Of a stretch of DNA of 64,000 nt, positions 25,351-34,964 are shown in pieces. Position 1 is the stretch's first letter, and every line of letters begins with the position of its first letter. The notes beneath the pieces were generated by a model that saw only the letters and a program-made list of their open reading frames with translations, ran no database searches and was not told the DNA's origin. The translations under genes and the position numbers were made by a program. Origin of the DNA: Clostridiaceae bacterium (GTDB lineage: Bacteria; Bacillota; Clostridia; Saccharofermentanales; DTU023); contig DUPV01000063.1 in NCBI GenBank assembly GCA_012838135.1, forward strand, positions 1 through 64,000, given 5' to 3'.

Positions 25351-26466
25351 TTACTTAAACATCCTACACACAATATCCACAACCCTATCAATATTCTCAT
25401 CGGTCATTTTTGTATCAGACGGTAAGCATAATCCTTTTTTAAAGATTTTATCTGATACGCCATTGCCGATGAAATCACAATCCTTAAATACGGGTTGTAA
25501 ATGCATTGGTTTCCAAATTGGTCTTGCCTCAATCTTATGTTTTGCAAGTTCATTGATTATATCTATCGGTTTAATTGTATCTGATTTTAAACTGATAACA
25601 GAAAGCCAATGATTTGAATAGTCGCCCTGCTCAAGATTATCCGGCCCCATCTCAATATCCGAGATATTCTTAAAGCCTTCTTTATACTGTTCGAAAATAT
25701 AGCGTTTTTTCTCTACGCGAGCTTTTAATACCTTTAATTGGCCACGACCTATGCCGGCAACAATATTGGACATCCGATAATTGTAACCAATTTCTTCATG
25801 ATGATACCAAGGTGCTTTCTCTCTTGCCTGAGTTGCCCAAAACTTAGCTTTCGCGATGCCTTCCTTTTTTTCAGAAACTAACATACCACCGCCGGAAGTC
25901 GTAATGATCTTATTGCCATTAAAAGAAAATACACCGTAATCGCCGTATGTTCCTGTCCATTTGCCCTTATAAACAGTTCCTAAACTTTCTGCAGCATCTT
26001 CAATCAACGGAGTATTATGTCGCTTGCAAATTGCTTTAATCTTATCTATTTTAGCCGATATGCCATAGAGATGAACAGCAATCACAGCTTTCGGTGTGTA
26101 TTTTTGAAAAGCTTTTTCCAGCAGTTGCGGATCCATATTCCAGGTATCTTTTTCCGAATCAATAAATACAGGAATAGCTCCTTCATAAACAATCGGATTT
26201 GCACTTGCTGAAAAAGTTAAGCTTTGACAAAAGACAGTATCTCCTTGTTTTACGCCAACTGCTTTGAGAGCTAAATGGATTGCTGCTGTACCGGATGCCA
26301 AAGCAACCGCATACTTTGAACCTATTATCGCAGACAGTTCTTGTTCAAAACCGTCAACATTTGCCCCCAGCGGCGCAATCCAATTCGTGTCAAAGGCCTC
26401 TTTTATATAAGCTTGTTCATACCCTTCATCACTCATATGTGGTGAAGATAAATATATTTTTTTCAT
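25351..26466 (-). CDS. DegT/DnrJ/EryC1/StrS-family aminotransferase (PglE-like)
   Basis: The protein (371 residues from MKKIYLSSPHM) is a PLP-dependent sugar aminotransferase. It shows APLGANVDGFEQEL near 32, the cofactor Lys in FSFNGNKIITTSGGGM near 180, and LIEDAAESLGT near 153 with the Asp that contacts the PLP nitrogen. PglE-type members convert a UDP-4-keto-6-deoxy sugar to the 4-amino sugar. The GAGAG site supports the start at 26466 rather than six codons upstream. Together with PglC-like and PglD-like genes it suggests a bacillosamine-type precursor. The 4,6-dehydratase (PglF) is not in the window. Confidence 0.87.
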   Translation of the reverse strand: MKKIYLSSPHMSDEGYEQAYIKEAFDTNWIAPLGANVDGFEQELSAIIGSKYAVALASGTAAIHLALKAVGVKQGDTVFCQSLTFSASANPIVYEGAIPVFIDSEKDTWNMDPQLLEKAFQKYTPKAVIAVHLYGISAKIDKIKAICKRHNTPLIEDAAESLGTVYKGKWTGTYGDYGVFSFNGNKIITTSGGGMLVSEKKEGIAKAKFWATQAREKAPWYHHEEIGYNYRMSNIVAGIGRGQLKVLKARVEKKRYIFEQYKEGFKNISDIEMGPDNLEQGDYSNHWLSVISLKSDTIKPIDIINELAKHKIEARPIWKPMHLQPVFKDCDFIGNGVSDKIFKKGLCLPSDTKMTDENIDRVVDIVCRMFK

Positions 26467-26498
26467 GCAACATCTCTCATACATATAATATACATCAT

Positions 26499-28010
26499 TT
26501 ATTCCAAAACTGCTAAAAGTTGATTACGTGCTTCGACAACCGAATCTTCATTTAAAACAGCAAAGTATAGGCTATAACCCGGCATCATATATGATGGTAA
26601 ACCCATTTGTCCCTGGGCAGTTATTGATGTTGAATTAACAGTCCAAGAACCACCCGTGTTAAGTTGATTCTGTACAATGGAACGAATCGCTTGATCCGAT
26701 AAATCTGTTATAAATGAATCGCTTAATTGTTCTAATATCGTACTGAATTTAGTTATATTTTGGGGTTGGATCACTTCATTAATGAGCCCTTTAATTACTC
26801 GAGTTTGATTCATACCGCGATCGAAGTCACCGCCAGCCAATGATTTTCTTTCACGCGAAAAGGCCAATGCTTCCGCACCGTTCAAACGAATTTTTCCGGC
26901 TGAAAAATGATTTCCGAAAGCAGAAAATGCGATCGGATTATCCACAGTTACGCCGCCCAATGTATCTACCAATTCAACCAATGTCGTAAAATTGACTTTT
27001 ACATATGCATCTATCGGCATTCCCAGAGCATTCGCCACAGAGTTTTTTGTTGTTTCAACACCCAATACACCGGCATGGGTCAACTTATCTTTGAAACCTG
27101 TTCCGGCAATCGTGACATAAGCATCTCTTACTACCGGCACCATCAGGATCTCATGTTTTTGTGGATTGATCGCCAAAACAATATTTACGTCTGACCGGGA
27201 TTTCGTATTAATATGTCCATATGTATCTATACCGGATATTAACATGGTAAAGGGTTCGGCATTTTCCACTTTTTTCGATTCATATTCCGTATAATCGCCT
27301 TTTTCCGGTTTATCAGCTTTATCCTTTTTTATAATGTCATAATATTCCAACGGACTCCTGATTTTGGCATTTTTTAATTCTTCTATTATGTTCGGATTTG
27401 TTGATACTAAAACTCGTGTCTCAATATCAAAATTTGCATGTACACTATAAACAATTTCACGAAAAGCCTCGTCGAATAAGATGAATTGTTCTGTTCCTTC
27501 ATATAATGCTTCGACTAATTCGGGGTAGCTTGAATAGGCGTTTGTTTCATAATCCCGATTATTAGGCAGTAACTCCTGAATAAGAGCTTGTTGGCCAGAC
27601 TCAACCAGTGCTATATCTTCTTGTTCGACTTCGATTGCCATCTTATACGGATTATTATTCATGACGATTATAGAATATATATCCGTTTCTTCTGCAGAAG
27701 ATACTTTGGAGATGGCACGATTGACATCCCTTAAAGCAAAAGCTCCCAGAGCAAAAACAATTAAAGAAATAACCATTAATATAGCACTGAGAATTGTTTT
27801 CCATTTTTTCTTTTTGGTTAGCAGTAGAAAATATACAGCAAAATTCAAGAAAACTATTATTAAAATAAGGACAGCAGCATATCTGAGTGGCAAAAACCGT
27901 GACATCAACACGTAAACAGTAAATAAAACAGAAATTATGGAAAACACAATCAGGATTGCCATTTTCATCGTTTTTTCTTGTTTTCTTTTGTCTGTTTTAC
28001 TTTTGTTCAT
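26499..28010 (-). CDS. LytR-CpsA-Psr family cell-wall glycopolymer ligase
   Basis: A 503-residue protein with three N-terminal membrane segments at about 17-35, 42-62 and 73-94. An accessory extracellular part follows, and then the LCP domain from near 255 (FTMLISGIDTYG), with RSDVNIVLAINP, VVRDAYVTI and LVDTLGGVTVDNP. The Arg and Asp residues of RSD and RD bind the pyrophosphate in this family. It probably attaches the capsule from its lipid carrier to peptidoglycan. The three-segment N-terminus plus accessory domain is the CpsA layout of Gram-positive capsule loci. The ribosome site is weak. Confidence 0.88.
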   Translation of the reverse strand: MNKSKTDKRKQEKTMKMAILIVFSIISVLFTVYVLMSRFLPLRYAAVLILIIVFLNFAVYFLLLTKKKKWKTILSAILMVISLIVFALGAFALRDVNRAISKVSSAEETDIYSIIVMNNNPYKMAIEVEQEDIALVESGQQALIQELLPNNRDYETNAYSSYPELVEALYEGTEQFILFDEAFREIVYSVHANFDIETRVLVSTNPNIIEELKNAKIRSPLEYYDIIKKDKADKPEKGDYTEYESKKVENAEPFTMLISGIDTYGHINTKSRSDVNIVLAINPQKHEILMVPVVRDAYVTIAGTGFKDKLTHAGVLGVETTKNSVANALGMPIDAYVKVNFTTLVELVDTLGGVTVDNPIAFSAFGNHFSAGKIRLNGAEALAFSRERKSLAGGDFDRGMNQTRVIKGLINEVIQPQNITKFSTILEQLSDSFITDLSDQAIRSIVQNQLNTGGSWTVNSTSITAQGQMGLPSYMMPGYSLYFAVLNEDSVVEARNQLLAVLE

Positions 28011-28039
28011 ATTTTAAAATTCTCTAATTCCATTCTTTT

Positions 28040-28729
28040 TTAATGGATGCTTCGCAGCTCTTCCGCTGTCAATTTTGCTGCCAGCTGCAATCTGTATTTT
28101 TGTATTTTAGGGATTTGCTTGTCTGTTATACGATGACAATCTGTTCCTAAAAATTGTACATAGCCTTGTTTAATATATTTTAAATGTTTTTGTTTTGTGA
28201 AAAAACCTGCATCTAAAAAATCTAAATTGAGTTGCATATAAACATCTAATTTCACAAATTCTTTCAACGTTTTCTGGTTCAACATGAAAGGATAGCGATC
28301 AATATGAGCCAAAATTATTTCGACAGAATGTCTGGCATATATTTCGCGAATTAAATTTAGCTCGTGTTCCGGATCCGACTTAGGTGAAGACATTTCCAAT
28401 AGAATCAGGTTTGTTTCTTCAATGCATAAATCAGATAAATTAGCATAATTGAAAATAGCCGGAATGGCATATACTTCTGCACCCAAATGATATTTCATAT
28501 CATAATGATCCAGTATCGGTTTTAAATCCTGAAATGATTTATTCCTTCTTTTAAGAAATTTATCAATCGATTCTTTATGCGAATAATAATGAGGAGTCAA
28601 AAATATTTCTTCAATTCCCTGCTCCTTTAAAGAACAAATCATCTGTTCAGATTCTTCTACATTCTTTGCACCATCGTCCATAGCCGGAAGAATATGTGTA
28701 TGAGAATCAATAAATTGGAAATCTTTCAT
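28040..28729 (-). CDS. cpsB: CpsB/CapC-type tyrosine-protein phosphatase (PHP fold)
   Basis: A 229-residue PHP-fold phosphatase. It has the metal motif DSHTHILPAMDDGAKN at 8-23, IFLTPHYYSH near 41, EILAHIDRYPF near 155 and GTDCHR near 195. These match the manganese-dependent CpsB family, which removes phosphate from the tyrosine tail of the partner kinase (encoded just upstream in transcription). It is therefore a regulator of capsule chain length and amount. The gene follows cpsD by about 30 bases. Confidence 0.9.
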   Translation of the reverse strand: MKDFQFIDSHTHILPAMDDGAKNVEESEQMICSLKEQGIEEIFLTPHYYSHKESIDKFLKRRNKSFQDLKPILDHYDMKYHLGAEVYAIPAIFNYANLSDLCIEETNLILLEMSSPKSDPEHELNLIREIYARHSVEIILAHIDRYPFMLNQKTLKEFVKLDVYMQLNLDFLDAGFFTKQKHLKYIKQGYVQFLGTDCHRITDKQIPKIQKYRLQLAAKLTAEELRSIH

Positions 28730-28762
28730 CAGCTCATTGCCCTTTCAGAAACACCGGAATAT

Positions 28763-29509
28763 TTATTCATCCTCTCTTGTTCCATAGCCATAACTATAAC
28801 CATAACCGTAACCATAACCTTGCTTCGTAAAATCTACATCGTTTAAGATAACACCTAAGATTGTTGCCTGAGCTTTTGTCAAGGTATCAATTGTCAATTT
28901 TAAGTTCGGCTTTGTTGATTCAGCTGCTCTTGTCACAATGACGACCCCATCGGTATATGCGGCAAAGGAACAGGCGTCCGTTACTTGGAGCACGGGCGGC
29001 GTATCTATGATTATATAGTTAAATTGTTTCTCCAGTTTCTCAAGCAGATTCCTGAATGATTTGCCCGATAAAAACACTGATGAACTTGGCACTTTTGTAC
29101 CGCTTGTTATGACATAAAAATTTTCTTGCCGATTATAGCTGCAAACTTCCGTAAAGTTATTTTTATTGGATAAGAAGTCGGTTAAGCCCGGTTTACTCGG
29201 GATGTTTAAGTAGCGATGAAGTTTCGGAGCATGTAAATCACAATCTATTAACAAAACCTTATTTTCCGTGATACTTCCGTAAGACCTCGCTAAATTCAAA
29301 GAGCAAAATGACTTTCCTTCGGACTGTAAGCCACTTGTAATAATAAAGGATTTTCCGCTGCCATCTTCCTTAATAATAGAGTAATCAATATTAATCCTTG
29401 CATTATTGAAATATTCCCTGACCTGCTCTTTGTTTTTATTAACATGGTCTATTTTCTGATCGCTTTTCGGATCTACTCGTCTCGGTTGAAGTCTGTTTCT
29501 TTTTGCCAT
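28763..29509 (-). CDS. cpsD: CpsD/Wze-type capsule tyrosine autokinase
   Basis: A 248-residue BY-kinase. The Walker A motif GLQSEGKS lies at 60-67, the Walker A' at LLIDCDLHAPK near 94-104, and Walker B at IIIDTPPVLQ near 164. The C-terminus is a Tyr-rich tail of alternating YG (six or more Tyr before residue 245), the site of autophosphorylation. In Gram-positive bacteria the kinase is separate from its membrane activator, which is CpsC here. It acts on the cytoplasmic side of the membrane to control polymerisation. AAGGGG precedes the ATG. Confidence 0.92.
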   Translation of the reverse strand: MAKRNRLQPRRVDPKSDQKIDHVNKNKEQVREYFNNARINIDYSIIKEDGSGKSFIITSGLQSEGKSFCSLNLARSYGSITENKVLLIDCDLHAPKLHRYLNIPSKPGLTDFLSNKNNFTEVCSYNRQENFYVITSGTKVPSSSVFLSGKSFRNLLEKLEKQFNYIIIDTPPVLQVTDACSFAAYTDGVVIVTRAAESTKPNLKLTIDTLTKAQATILGVILNDVDFTKQGYGYGYGYSYGYGTREDE

Positions 29510-29595
29510 TATTTACCCCTTCATCAATCCCATATCTAAACTAAAAATAACTTGTTTGTACAACCAATTTATTCTTTGCCTCTTCTTTGATCTCG

Positions 29596-30288
29596 TTATT
29601 TCACTTTCGGCACGACACCTAAGATATTGATATCAAAATTTCTGGTTATATCTTCTTCCGTTTTGATTTTAATATTAAACCTGTCTATTGTAATTGCCAG
29701 CATAAATCCTATAAACAAACCGAGAAGAAAGCCTAAGGCTGTGTTACGCACAATATGCGGCGTTGATTGATTCTCGGCCAGTAATGGCTGATCAATAACT
29801 TTCAACATGGCATTTGATTTGATTTCATTCATTGCTTCCGGTGCAATTTGAGCAATTGTCTTGGCTATATCCAGTGATAATTCAGGACTGTCTGTTCGGA
29901 CATTTGCTTCTATAATTTCCGTTTCTTGTAAGCTTTTATAGCTGATACTGCGCCTTAACTCAGCAACAGACAAATTCGCATCAATTTCAGTCTGTAGTAA
30001 ATTAAAAAATGAATTGGTTTTCATCAACTCTATATACGTGTTGGAGATTCTTTGAGCCAAAGTAACAGCCTGGAGACCCGCACTTGGATTATCCTCATCT
30101 ATACGCGAAGCCTCAATATAAAATTTTACCGTAGAATCATAAGTTGGCGTAATAAAGTATTTATTGACTCCAAAGATACTACCGGTAGTAATTATTGTAA
30201 TTAAAATAATTAACACTATATGATTTTTCACACTTGATAATATATCAGCTAATGAAATCTCTATTACTTGACCTGATTCTTGCCCCAT
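29596..30288 (-). CDS. cpsC: CpsC/Wzz-type chain-length regulator
   Basis: A 230-residue Wzz-family protein with two membrane segments, at about 25-44 and 178-200. The extracellular part between them contains YDSTVKFYIEA and AQRISNTYIELMKTNSF. The second segment is preceded by the Pro-rich IDQPLLAENQSTPH, as is normal for the family. It activates CpsD and sets polymer length with Wzy. It is the first gene of the locus and has a TTGAGGAG ribosome site; the leader from the predicted promoter is about 70 bases. Confidence 0.9.
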   Translation of the reverse strand: MGQESGQVIEISLADILSSVKNHIVLIILITIITTGSIFGVNKYFITPTYDSTVKFYIEASRIDEDNPSAGLQAVTLAQRISNTYIELMKTNSFFNLLQTEIDANLSVAELRRSISYKSLQETEIIEANVRTDSPELSLDIAKTIAQIAPEAMNEIKSNAMLKVIDQPLLAENQSTPHIVRNTALGFLLGLFIGFMLAITIDRFNIKIKTEEDITRNFDINILGVVPKVK

Positions 30289-30363
30289 ATTTTCTCCTCA
30301 ATATTAACATCTTCATTTTTAATATAATTAAATAGTACTTTAACGTAATATTAAACAATAGAT

Positions 30364-30392
30364 ATAATGTACCCACTCAGCATTCTTGTCAA
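30364..30392 (-). promoter_or_regulatory. Predicted sigma-A promoter of the polysaccharide locus
   Basis: On the minus strand a perfect -35 TTGACA (30387-30392) is followed after 17 bases by CATTAT (30364-30369), four of six matches to the -10 consensus. Transcription would start near 30356 and give a 65-70 base leader before cpsC. I see no riboswitch-like fold in the leader. Confidence 0.6.
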
Positions 30393-30699
30393 ATTATCTC
30401 CGGCTGCTTCTTTAAATAATTAACGGCATCTGTTTAATTAGATCAATCGCTATAGAAATATACAAGGTCTGCTGTTTGTGTGGAATATTATTAAAATCAT
30501 TACCTTTTTTGCTACTCATTGTAGCAAATATCAAAAAATAAAACACTTGGTATTTATCATAATTCCACAACTGAGGAAATGCAATATTCAGTGAAAATGT
30601 AATGTTTAGTGAAACAATTTATGGCATTTTGTAATTTGTTATAAAAATAAAGCACATAGCAATGTGAAATATCATCTGGTAATTGGAATAAACTCGTTT
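30393..30699. other. AT-rich intergenic region upstream of the capsule promoter
   Basis: This stretch between the promoter and the end of the decarboxylase gene holds no credible gene. It contains several short similar words (AATATTCAGTGAAAATGTAATGTTTAGTGAAACAA near 30585-30620, two copies of an A-TGTTTAGTGAAA-like word). These could be regulator sites, but nothing proves it. The composition is typical of an operon-to-operon gap. Confidence 0.4.
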
Positions 30700-32004
30700 T
30701 TAATCTTGTCTTGACGTCATGTTGCCAAGTCTGTTTTTAAAGTCGAAATATGTTGCTTCGCGTTCAACTTCAAAGCCTTCTCCTGATTTCAAAGTAACTA
30801 AATTCGGCAAAGGCATCCCGTTAAAAGTATTGGTTTTAACATGTGCATATAAAGCCATATCGCAAAAAACCAAACGATCATTAAGTCGCAAAGGGCGCGG
30901 AAATTTATAATTACCGATAATATCTCCTGCCAAACAAGTCGGACCCCCAAGTCGATAGATATTATCCATTTTGATAATAGTCTGTTCTTTTAATAATTCA
31001 TCGTCAATAATCTCCGCTTCGATATAATAATCATCTTCACAATACTGCTCATCTAAAAGAAAAACCCTTGGTGTATAAGGCATTTCCAAAACATCCGGCA
31101 TATGGCAGGTTGCCGAGGTATCAACAATTGCAATCTTAATTTCATTCTGCACGATGTCAAGAATCTCACATACTAAATAACCTGCATCCAAAGATATAGC
31201 TTCGCCCGGTTCGAAATAAATTGTTTGTGCCGGATATTTCAATCTGAAATTTCGCAAAATATCAGCTAACAAATCAACCTGATAATTTGCTTCGGTAAAA
31301 TGATGTCCGCCGCCGAAATTAAGCCAAGACATTGGCTTAATGTATGCGGAAAATTTATTTTCAAAATTAGTCAACACTTTAGCCAGAGAATCGGCATTTT
31401 CTTGACATAGTGCATGAAAGTGTAAACCGTCAATGCCTTCCAAACCGTATTCCGCGACACCCTGTTCAAATGCCTGAGCAGTAATACCCAAACGGGAAAA
31501 TCTGCCCGCCGGATTATAAAGATCATGTTCAGTTGCGGAATATTCTGGATTAACTCTTAAGCCGACTTGAATTTTCCTGGCTTTTTTCGCCTGATTAATT
31601 AAATCAAGATATTTTTGCCACTGAGCAAATGAATTAAAATAGATAAAATCCACAAATTCCAACAATTGTCTAATTTCATCTGTCTTATACGCAGGCGAAT
31701 ATACATGGATTTCTCCGGGAAATTCTTCTTTGGCTAATAACGCTTCATATAAGCCGCTGGCTGTACTGCCGCTCAAATATTTGCTGATTAACGGATAAGT
31801 TGAATAATAAGAATATGATTTCTGAGCAAATATTATTTTAACATCCAAGGCTTTAGCCAATTGATCCAAATATTTTAAATTATCGGTTAATAATTCAAGA
31901 TCAAAAACATAAGCTGGCGTTTCAATTGTGTGAAACGCCGGCTTGATCCCGGAAGTTCTGGTTTGCTGTGACAGCAATTTTTTCGGATTTGGCAATTGCC
32001 GCAT
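30700..32004 (-). CDS. nspC: Carboxynorspermidine/carboxyspermidine decarboxylase
   Basis: A PLP enzyme of the alanine-racemase-fold (group IV) decarboxylases, 434 residues from the chosen ATG. The cofactor Lys is in FAQKSYS near residue 70. The Gly-rich PLP phosphate site is NFGGGHHF near 230, FEPGEAI near 263, and the C-terminal CDMALYAHVKTN with GMPLPNL is specific to NspC. It converts carboxy(nor)spermidine to (nor)spermidine. A GAGGTG site supports 32004; a longer frame to 32121 has none. The protein is somewhat longer than typical (about 380). It follows its partner dehydrogenase directly. Confidence 0.86.
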   Translation of the reverse strand: MRQLPNPKKLLSQQTRTSGIKPAFHTIETPAYVFDLELLTDNLKYLDQLAKALDVKIIFAQKSYSYYSTYPLISKYLSGSTASGLYEALLAKEEFPGEIHVYSPAYKTDEIRQLLEFVDFIYFNSFAQWQKYLDLINQAKKARKIQVGLRVNPEYSATEHDLYNPAGRFSRLGITAQAFEQGVAEYGLEGIDGLHFHALCQENADSLAKVLTNFENKFSAYIKPMSWLNFGGGHHFTEANYQVDLLADILRNFRLKYPAQTIYFEPGEAISLDAGYLVCEILDIVQNEIKIAIVDTSATCHMPDVLEMPYTPRVFLLDEQYCEDDYYIEAEIIDDELLKEQTIIKMDNIYRLGGPTCLAGDIIGNYKFPRPLRLNDRLVFCDMALYAHVKTNTFNGMPLPNLVTLKSGEGFEVEREATYFDFKNRLGNMTSRQD

Positions 32005-32128
32005 TAACACCTCAAAATATTCATAAAATATTCTAATAAAGTATTCTAAAGACTTATCTAAAATAATTCTGATAAAATCATTTCGATAAATGTCAATCAA
32101 AATCCTCTGATTAAAAATCAACTTAAGA

Positions 32129-33328
32129 TCAATCTACCAGTACCGGATCAAAATCTTCAATCCACGGCAGGCCGTTGCGGTTCAAATCTTCCATAAACGG
32201 ATCTGGATCCATTTGTTCAATATTGAATACACCCGGTTTTTTCCATTTACCTTCGAGAATCATCTTCGCACCGATCATTGCCGGAACACCTGTAGTATAT
32301 GATACGGCCTGTGCTCCGGTCTCTTTATAGGCTTCCTGATGATCACAAATATTATAAAGACGATATACTTTGTCTTTTCCGTCTTTTTTACCTTGGAAAA
32401 TGACGCCGATATTGGTTTTGCCGACCGTGCGTGGGCCTAAGCTTGCCGGATCGGGTAAAACCGCTTTTAAGAATTGTAAGGGAATGATTTCTTTGCCTTC
32501 AAAATTTATCGGTTCAATTGAAGTCATACCGACATTCTCCAGACATTTTAAATGGGTTAAATAGCTTTCACCGAAGGTCATGAAAAATCTGATGCGCTTA
32601 ATTCCGGGCATAAACTTTGCCAACGATTCCAATTCTTCATGATACAAAAGATACATATCTTTCAAACCGACTTCTTCAAAATCGTATTCTCGTTTTATTT
32701 CCATCGGTTCGGTTTCGATAAATTCGCCGTTCTCCCAATAGCGCCCCTTTGCCGAAACTTCACGGATATTAATCTCCGGATTAAAGTTGGTGGCAAAAGG
32801 ATAACCGTGATCACCGCCATTACAATCTAAAATATCAATATAATTTATCTCGTCAAAATGATGTTTTAAAGCATAGGCGGAAAACACACCGGTTACGCCC
32901 GGGTCAAAACCGCTGCCTAATACAGCAGTAATACCTGCTTCTTTAAAACGTTCATGATAAGCCCATTGCCATTTATATTCGAACTTAGCCGTTTCACGCG
33001 GTTCATAGTTTGCAGTATCAATATAATCCGTGCCGGTTGCTAAACAAGCATCCATTATTGCTAAATTCTGATAAGGTAAAGCCAAATGTAAAATGAGATC
33101 CGGTTTATAGTTATTGATCAACTCAATTAATTGCTCGACATCATCAGCATCAACTTGAGCAGTTGTGATTTCAGTACCCTTACCGTCTAATTCCGTTTTC
33201 AGTTCTTCACACTTTGCAAGTGTTCTGCTGGCAATACACATTTCCTGGAAAACATCCGAATTCTGTACGCATTTATAAGCAGCAACTCTGGCGACTCCTC
33301 CGGCACCAATCAATAATAATCTGGACAT
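32129..33328 (-). CDS. Carboxynorspermidine/carboxyspermidine dehydrogenase
   Basis: A 399-residue protein of the saccharopine dehydrogenase family. The Rossmann motif LLLIGAGGVARVAAYKC is at 4-20. YIDTANYEPRE near 127 and LGSGFDPGVTGVFSAYALKH near 158 are typical of the polyamine branch. It condenses aspartate semialdehyde with putrescine or diaminopropane and reduces the imine with NADPH. With nspC next to it, it forms the SAM-independent route to spermidine that is common in gut Firmicutes. AAGGAGG precedes the ATG. Confidence 0.87.
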   Translation of the reverse strand: MSRLLLIGAGGVARVAAYKCVQNSDVFQEMCIASRTLAKCEELKTELDGKGTEITTAQVDADDVEQLIELINNYKPDLILHLALPYQNLAIMDACLATGTDYIDTANYEPRETAKFEYKWQWAYHERFKEAGITAVLGSGFDPGVTGVFSAYALKHHFDEINYIDILDCNGGDHGYPFATNFNPEINIREVSAKGRYWENGEFIETEPMEIKREYDFEEVGLKDMYLLYHEELESLAKFMPGIKRIRFFMTFGESYLTHLKCLENVGMTSIEPINFEGKEIIPLQFLKAVLPDPASLGPRTVGKTNIGVIFQGKKDGKDKVYRLYNICDHQEAYKETGAQAVSYTTGVPAMIGAKMILEGKWKKPGVFNIEQMDPDPFMEDLNRNGLPWIEDFDPVLVD

Positions 33329-33507
33329 AATGCCTCCTTAAAATTTTCTTTAAACAAGCATATTCATGCTTAATCTGCAAAACAACATTAACCCTTATGT
33401 TAGCATATTTTCAAAAATAAATTCTGTATCAGATTGAATTTATATAAACTGAGAAAACTTAAACACCGCAATCTTAGAAAAATGAGATTTAAATTATCAT
33501 TTTATTG

Positions 33508-34845
33508 TCACATGGCAGATTTAATAATACCCGTTCTGACCGGTTCCAGCATTGTAAAGTTGGCTAAAAAATATCCGGGTAAGTTGCTTTGTTGCATTTC
33601 AGAGATTGTTTGAATAAGTTGCTCCTGCTCCGGAATCAGATGAATTTTATTGTCGGATATTCCGTTCCTTTTCAGCAATTCGTAAACAATATTTTGCAGA
33701 GAGCCCGCCAAATATATTGCTGCCAGATTTTCCGAGCGCAATAATTCAAAGTCAGCTTGCTCCAGCCAGCTTGAATCGAGTCCGTCCGCCAGCAGATTGT
33801 TAAATGCCAGCAACAGATTGATCTGCTGATTATCACCCGTCGCCATATTTAATTGCTGTTCAAGATAAACCAGAGATTGATTAATACCTGCCGGATTTTT
33901 GACTAAATTTAACCATGCTTGATGTTGATTAAAATCCAAAAATTCAAATCTACCAGCCGTTTGCTTTTGCTCGGACAATGTTTGAGCAATTAAATCAGCG
34001 GACAGATTGGCTTCTTGAGCATAAGTTATTACTGTCAGCATATTATATACCAGGTATAATTGCGGATATGCCATACGGTAAACCTGATTTTTAACCGTGA
34101 ATTCTTGTCTGAGCAAATCAATATTCTCTGCAATATAATCCAAGTTTGGGGATTTGAAACCACATTCACAGCTGAATTTGCCTAAACTGTCATAGTATCT
34201 TCGTTCATAACTCAGTTCAGAATTGCAATAAGGACATTTTTCAGGCAAAAATTTAATTTTAGCAGCGGCATCTGAATAATCAGCTGCCAAACCATAATAA
34301 AACGTTTTTTCCGGCTTAATTTGCTGTGCAAGCCAGACTAAAGCCGGATCATCACCGTTAATATAAAGTGTCAGTTCTCGTGGTAATTTTTCACTCAAAG
34401 TTTTCGCCAGTTGCCATTTATCACCGAAGCGATCAATTTGGTCGGTAAAAAGATTGGTTAAAATCAAATGTTGCGGCTTCAGTTCAGGAAACACATTGAG
34501 CATGGTCAGCTCATCAATTTCGATCACCAAAACATCGGATTTTATTCTCAAGTTACTGTCTGAATTTTGCAGCAATGATGAAACAATGCCCTGTTTGAGA
34601 TTTGCTCCGGCTGCATTATGGCATACTGATCGGCCTGCCTGACGAAAAACATTTGCCAAATTATTTGCCGTAGAAGTTTTACCATTTGTCCCGCTGATAA
34701 AAACACGTTGTGCCGGAATTTTAAACTCAGTCAAAATATCCGGTTTCAGGCGCAAAGCCAGCTTACCGGGAAAGCTGGTTCCGCCGCCCTTGATTTTTTG
34801 TAATTTGCTGATCAGTGAAGTTATATAATAAACAAGTTTTGCCAT
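33508..34845 (-). CDS. murT: MurT-type Mur ligase (lipid II isoglutaminyl synthase subunit)
   Basis: A 445-residue Mur-ligase homologue. The ATP loop GTNGKTS lies at 52-58, LILTNLFTDQIDRFGD near 130 is the MurT form of the central motif, and a four-Cys zinc ribbon (CPYC near 208, CECGF near 230) and a DUF1727 C-terminus are present. MurT works with the glutaminase GatD to amidate D-Glu of lipid II. GatD is usually the neighbouring gene, but I see none next to this gene or elsewhere in the window. GGAG precedes the ATG. The gene is divergent from the protein at 34965. Confidence 0.86.
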   Translation of the reverse strand: MAKLVYYITSLISKLQKIKGGGTSFPGKLALRLKPDILTEFKIPAQRVFISGTNGKTSTANNLANVFRQAGRSVCHNAAGANLKQGIVSSLLQNSDSNLRIKSDVLVIEIDELTMLNVFPELKPQHLILTNLFTDQIDRFGDKWQLAKTLSEKLPRELTLYINGDDPALVWLAQQIKPEKTFYYGLAADYSDAAAKIKFLPEKCPYCNSELSYERRYYDSLGKFSCECGFKSPNLDYIAENIDLLRQEFTVKNQVYRMAYPQLYLVYNMLTVITYAQEANLSADLIAQTLSEQKQTAGRFEFLDFNQHQAWLNLVKNPAGINQSLVYLEQQLNMATGDNQQINLLLAFNNLLADGLDSSWLEQADFELLRSENLAAIYLAGSLQNIVYELLKRNGISDNKIHLIPEQEQLIQTISEMQQSNLPGYFLANFTMLEPVRTGIIKSAM

Positions 34846-34964
34846 TAATTTCTCCGCTATTTTTTGTTAGACTGATTACTCTAACTAGTTTATACTATTT
34901 TTATTAATAGACAACGCAATTCAAATACAAATTTTTTATTCTAAACAGGAGTAATTTTTATACT

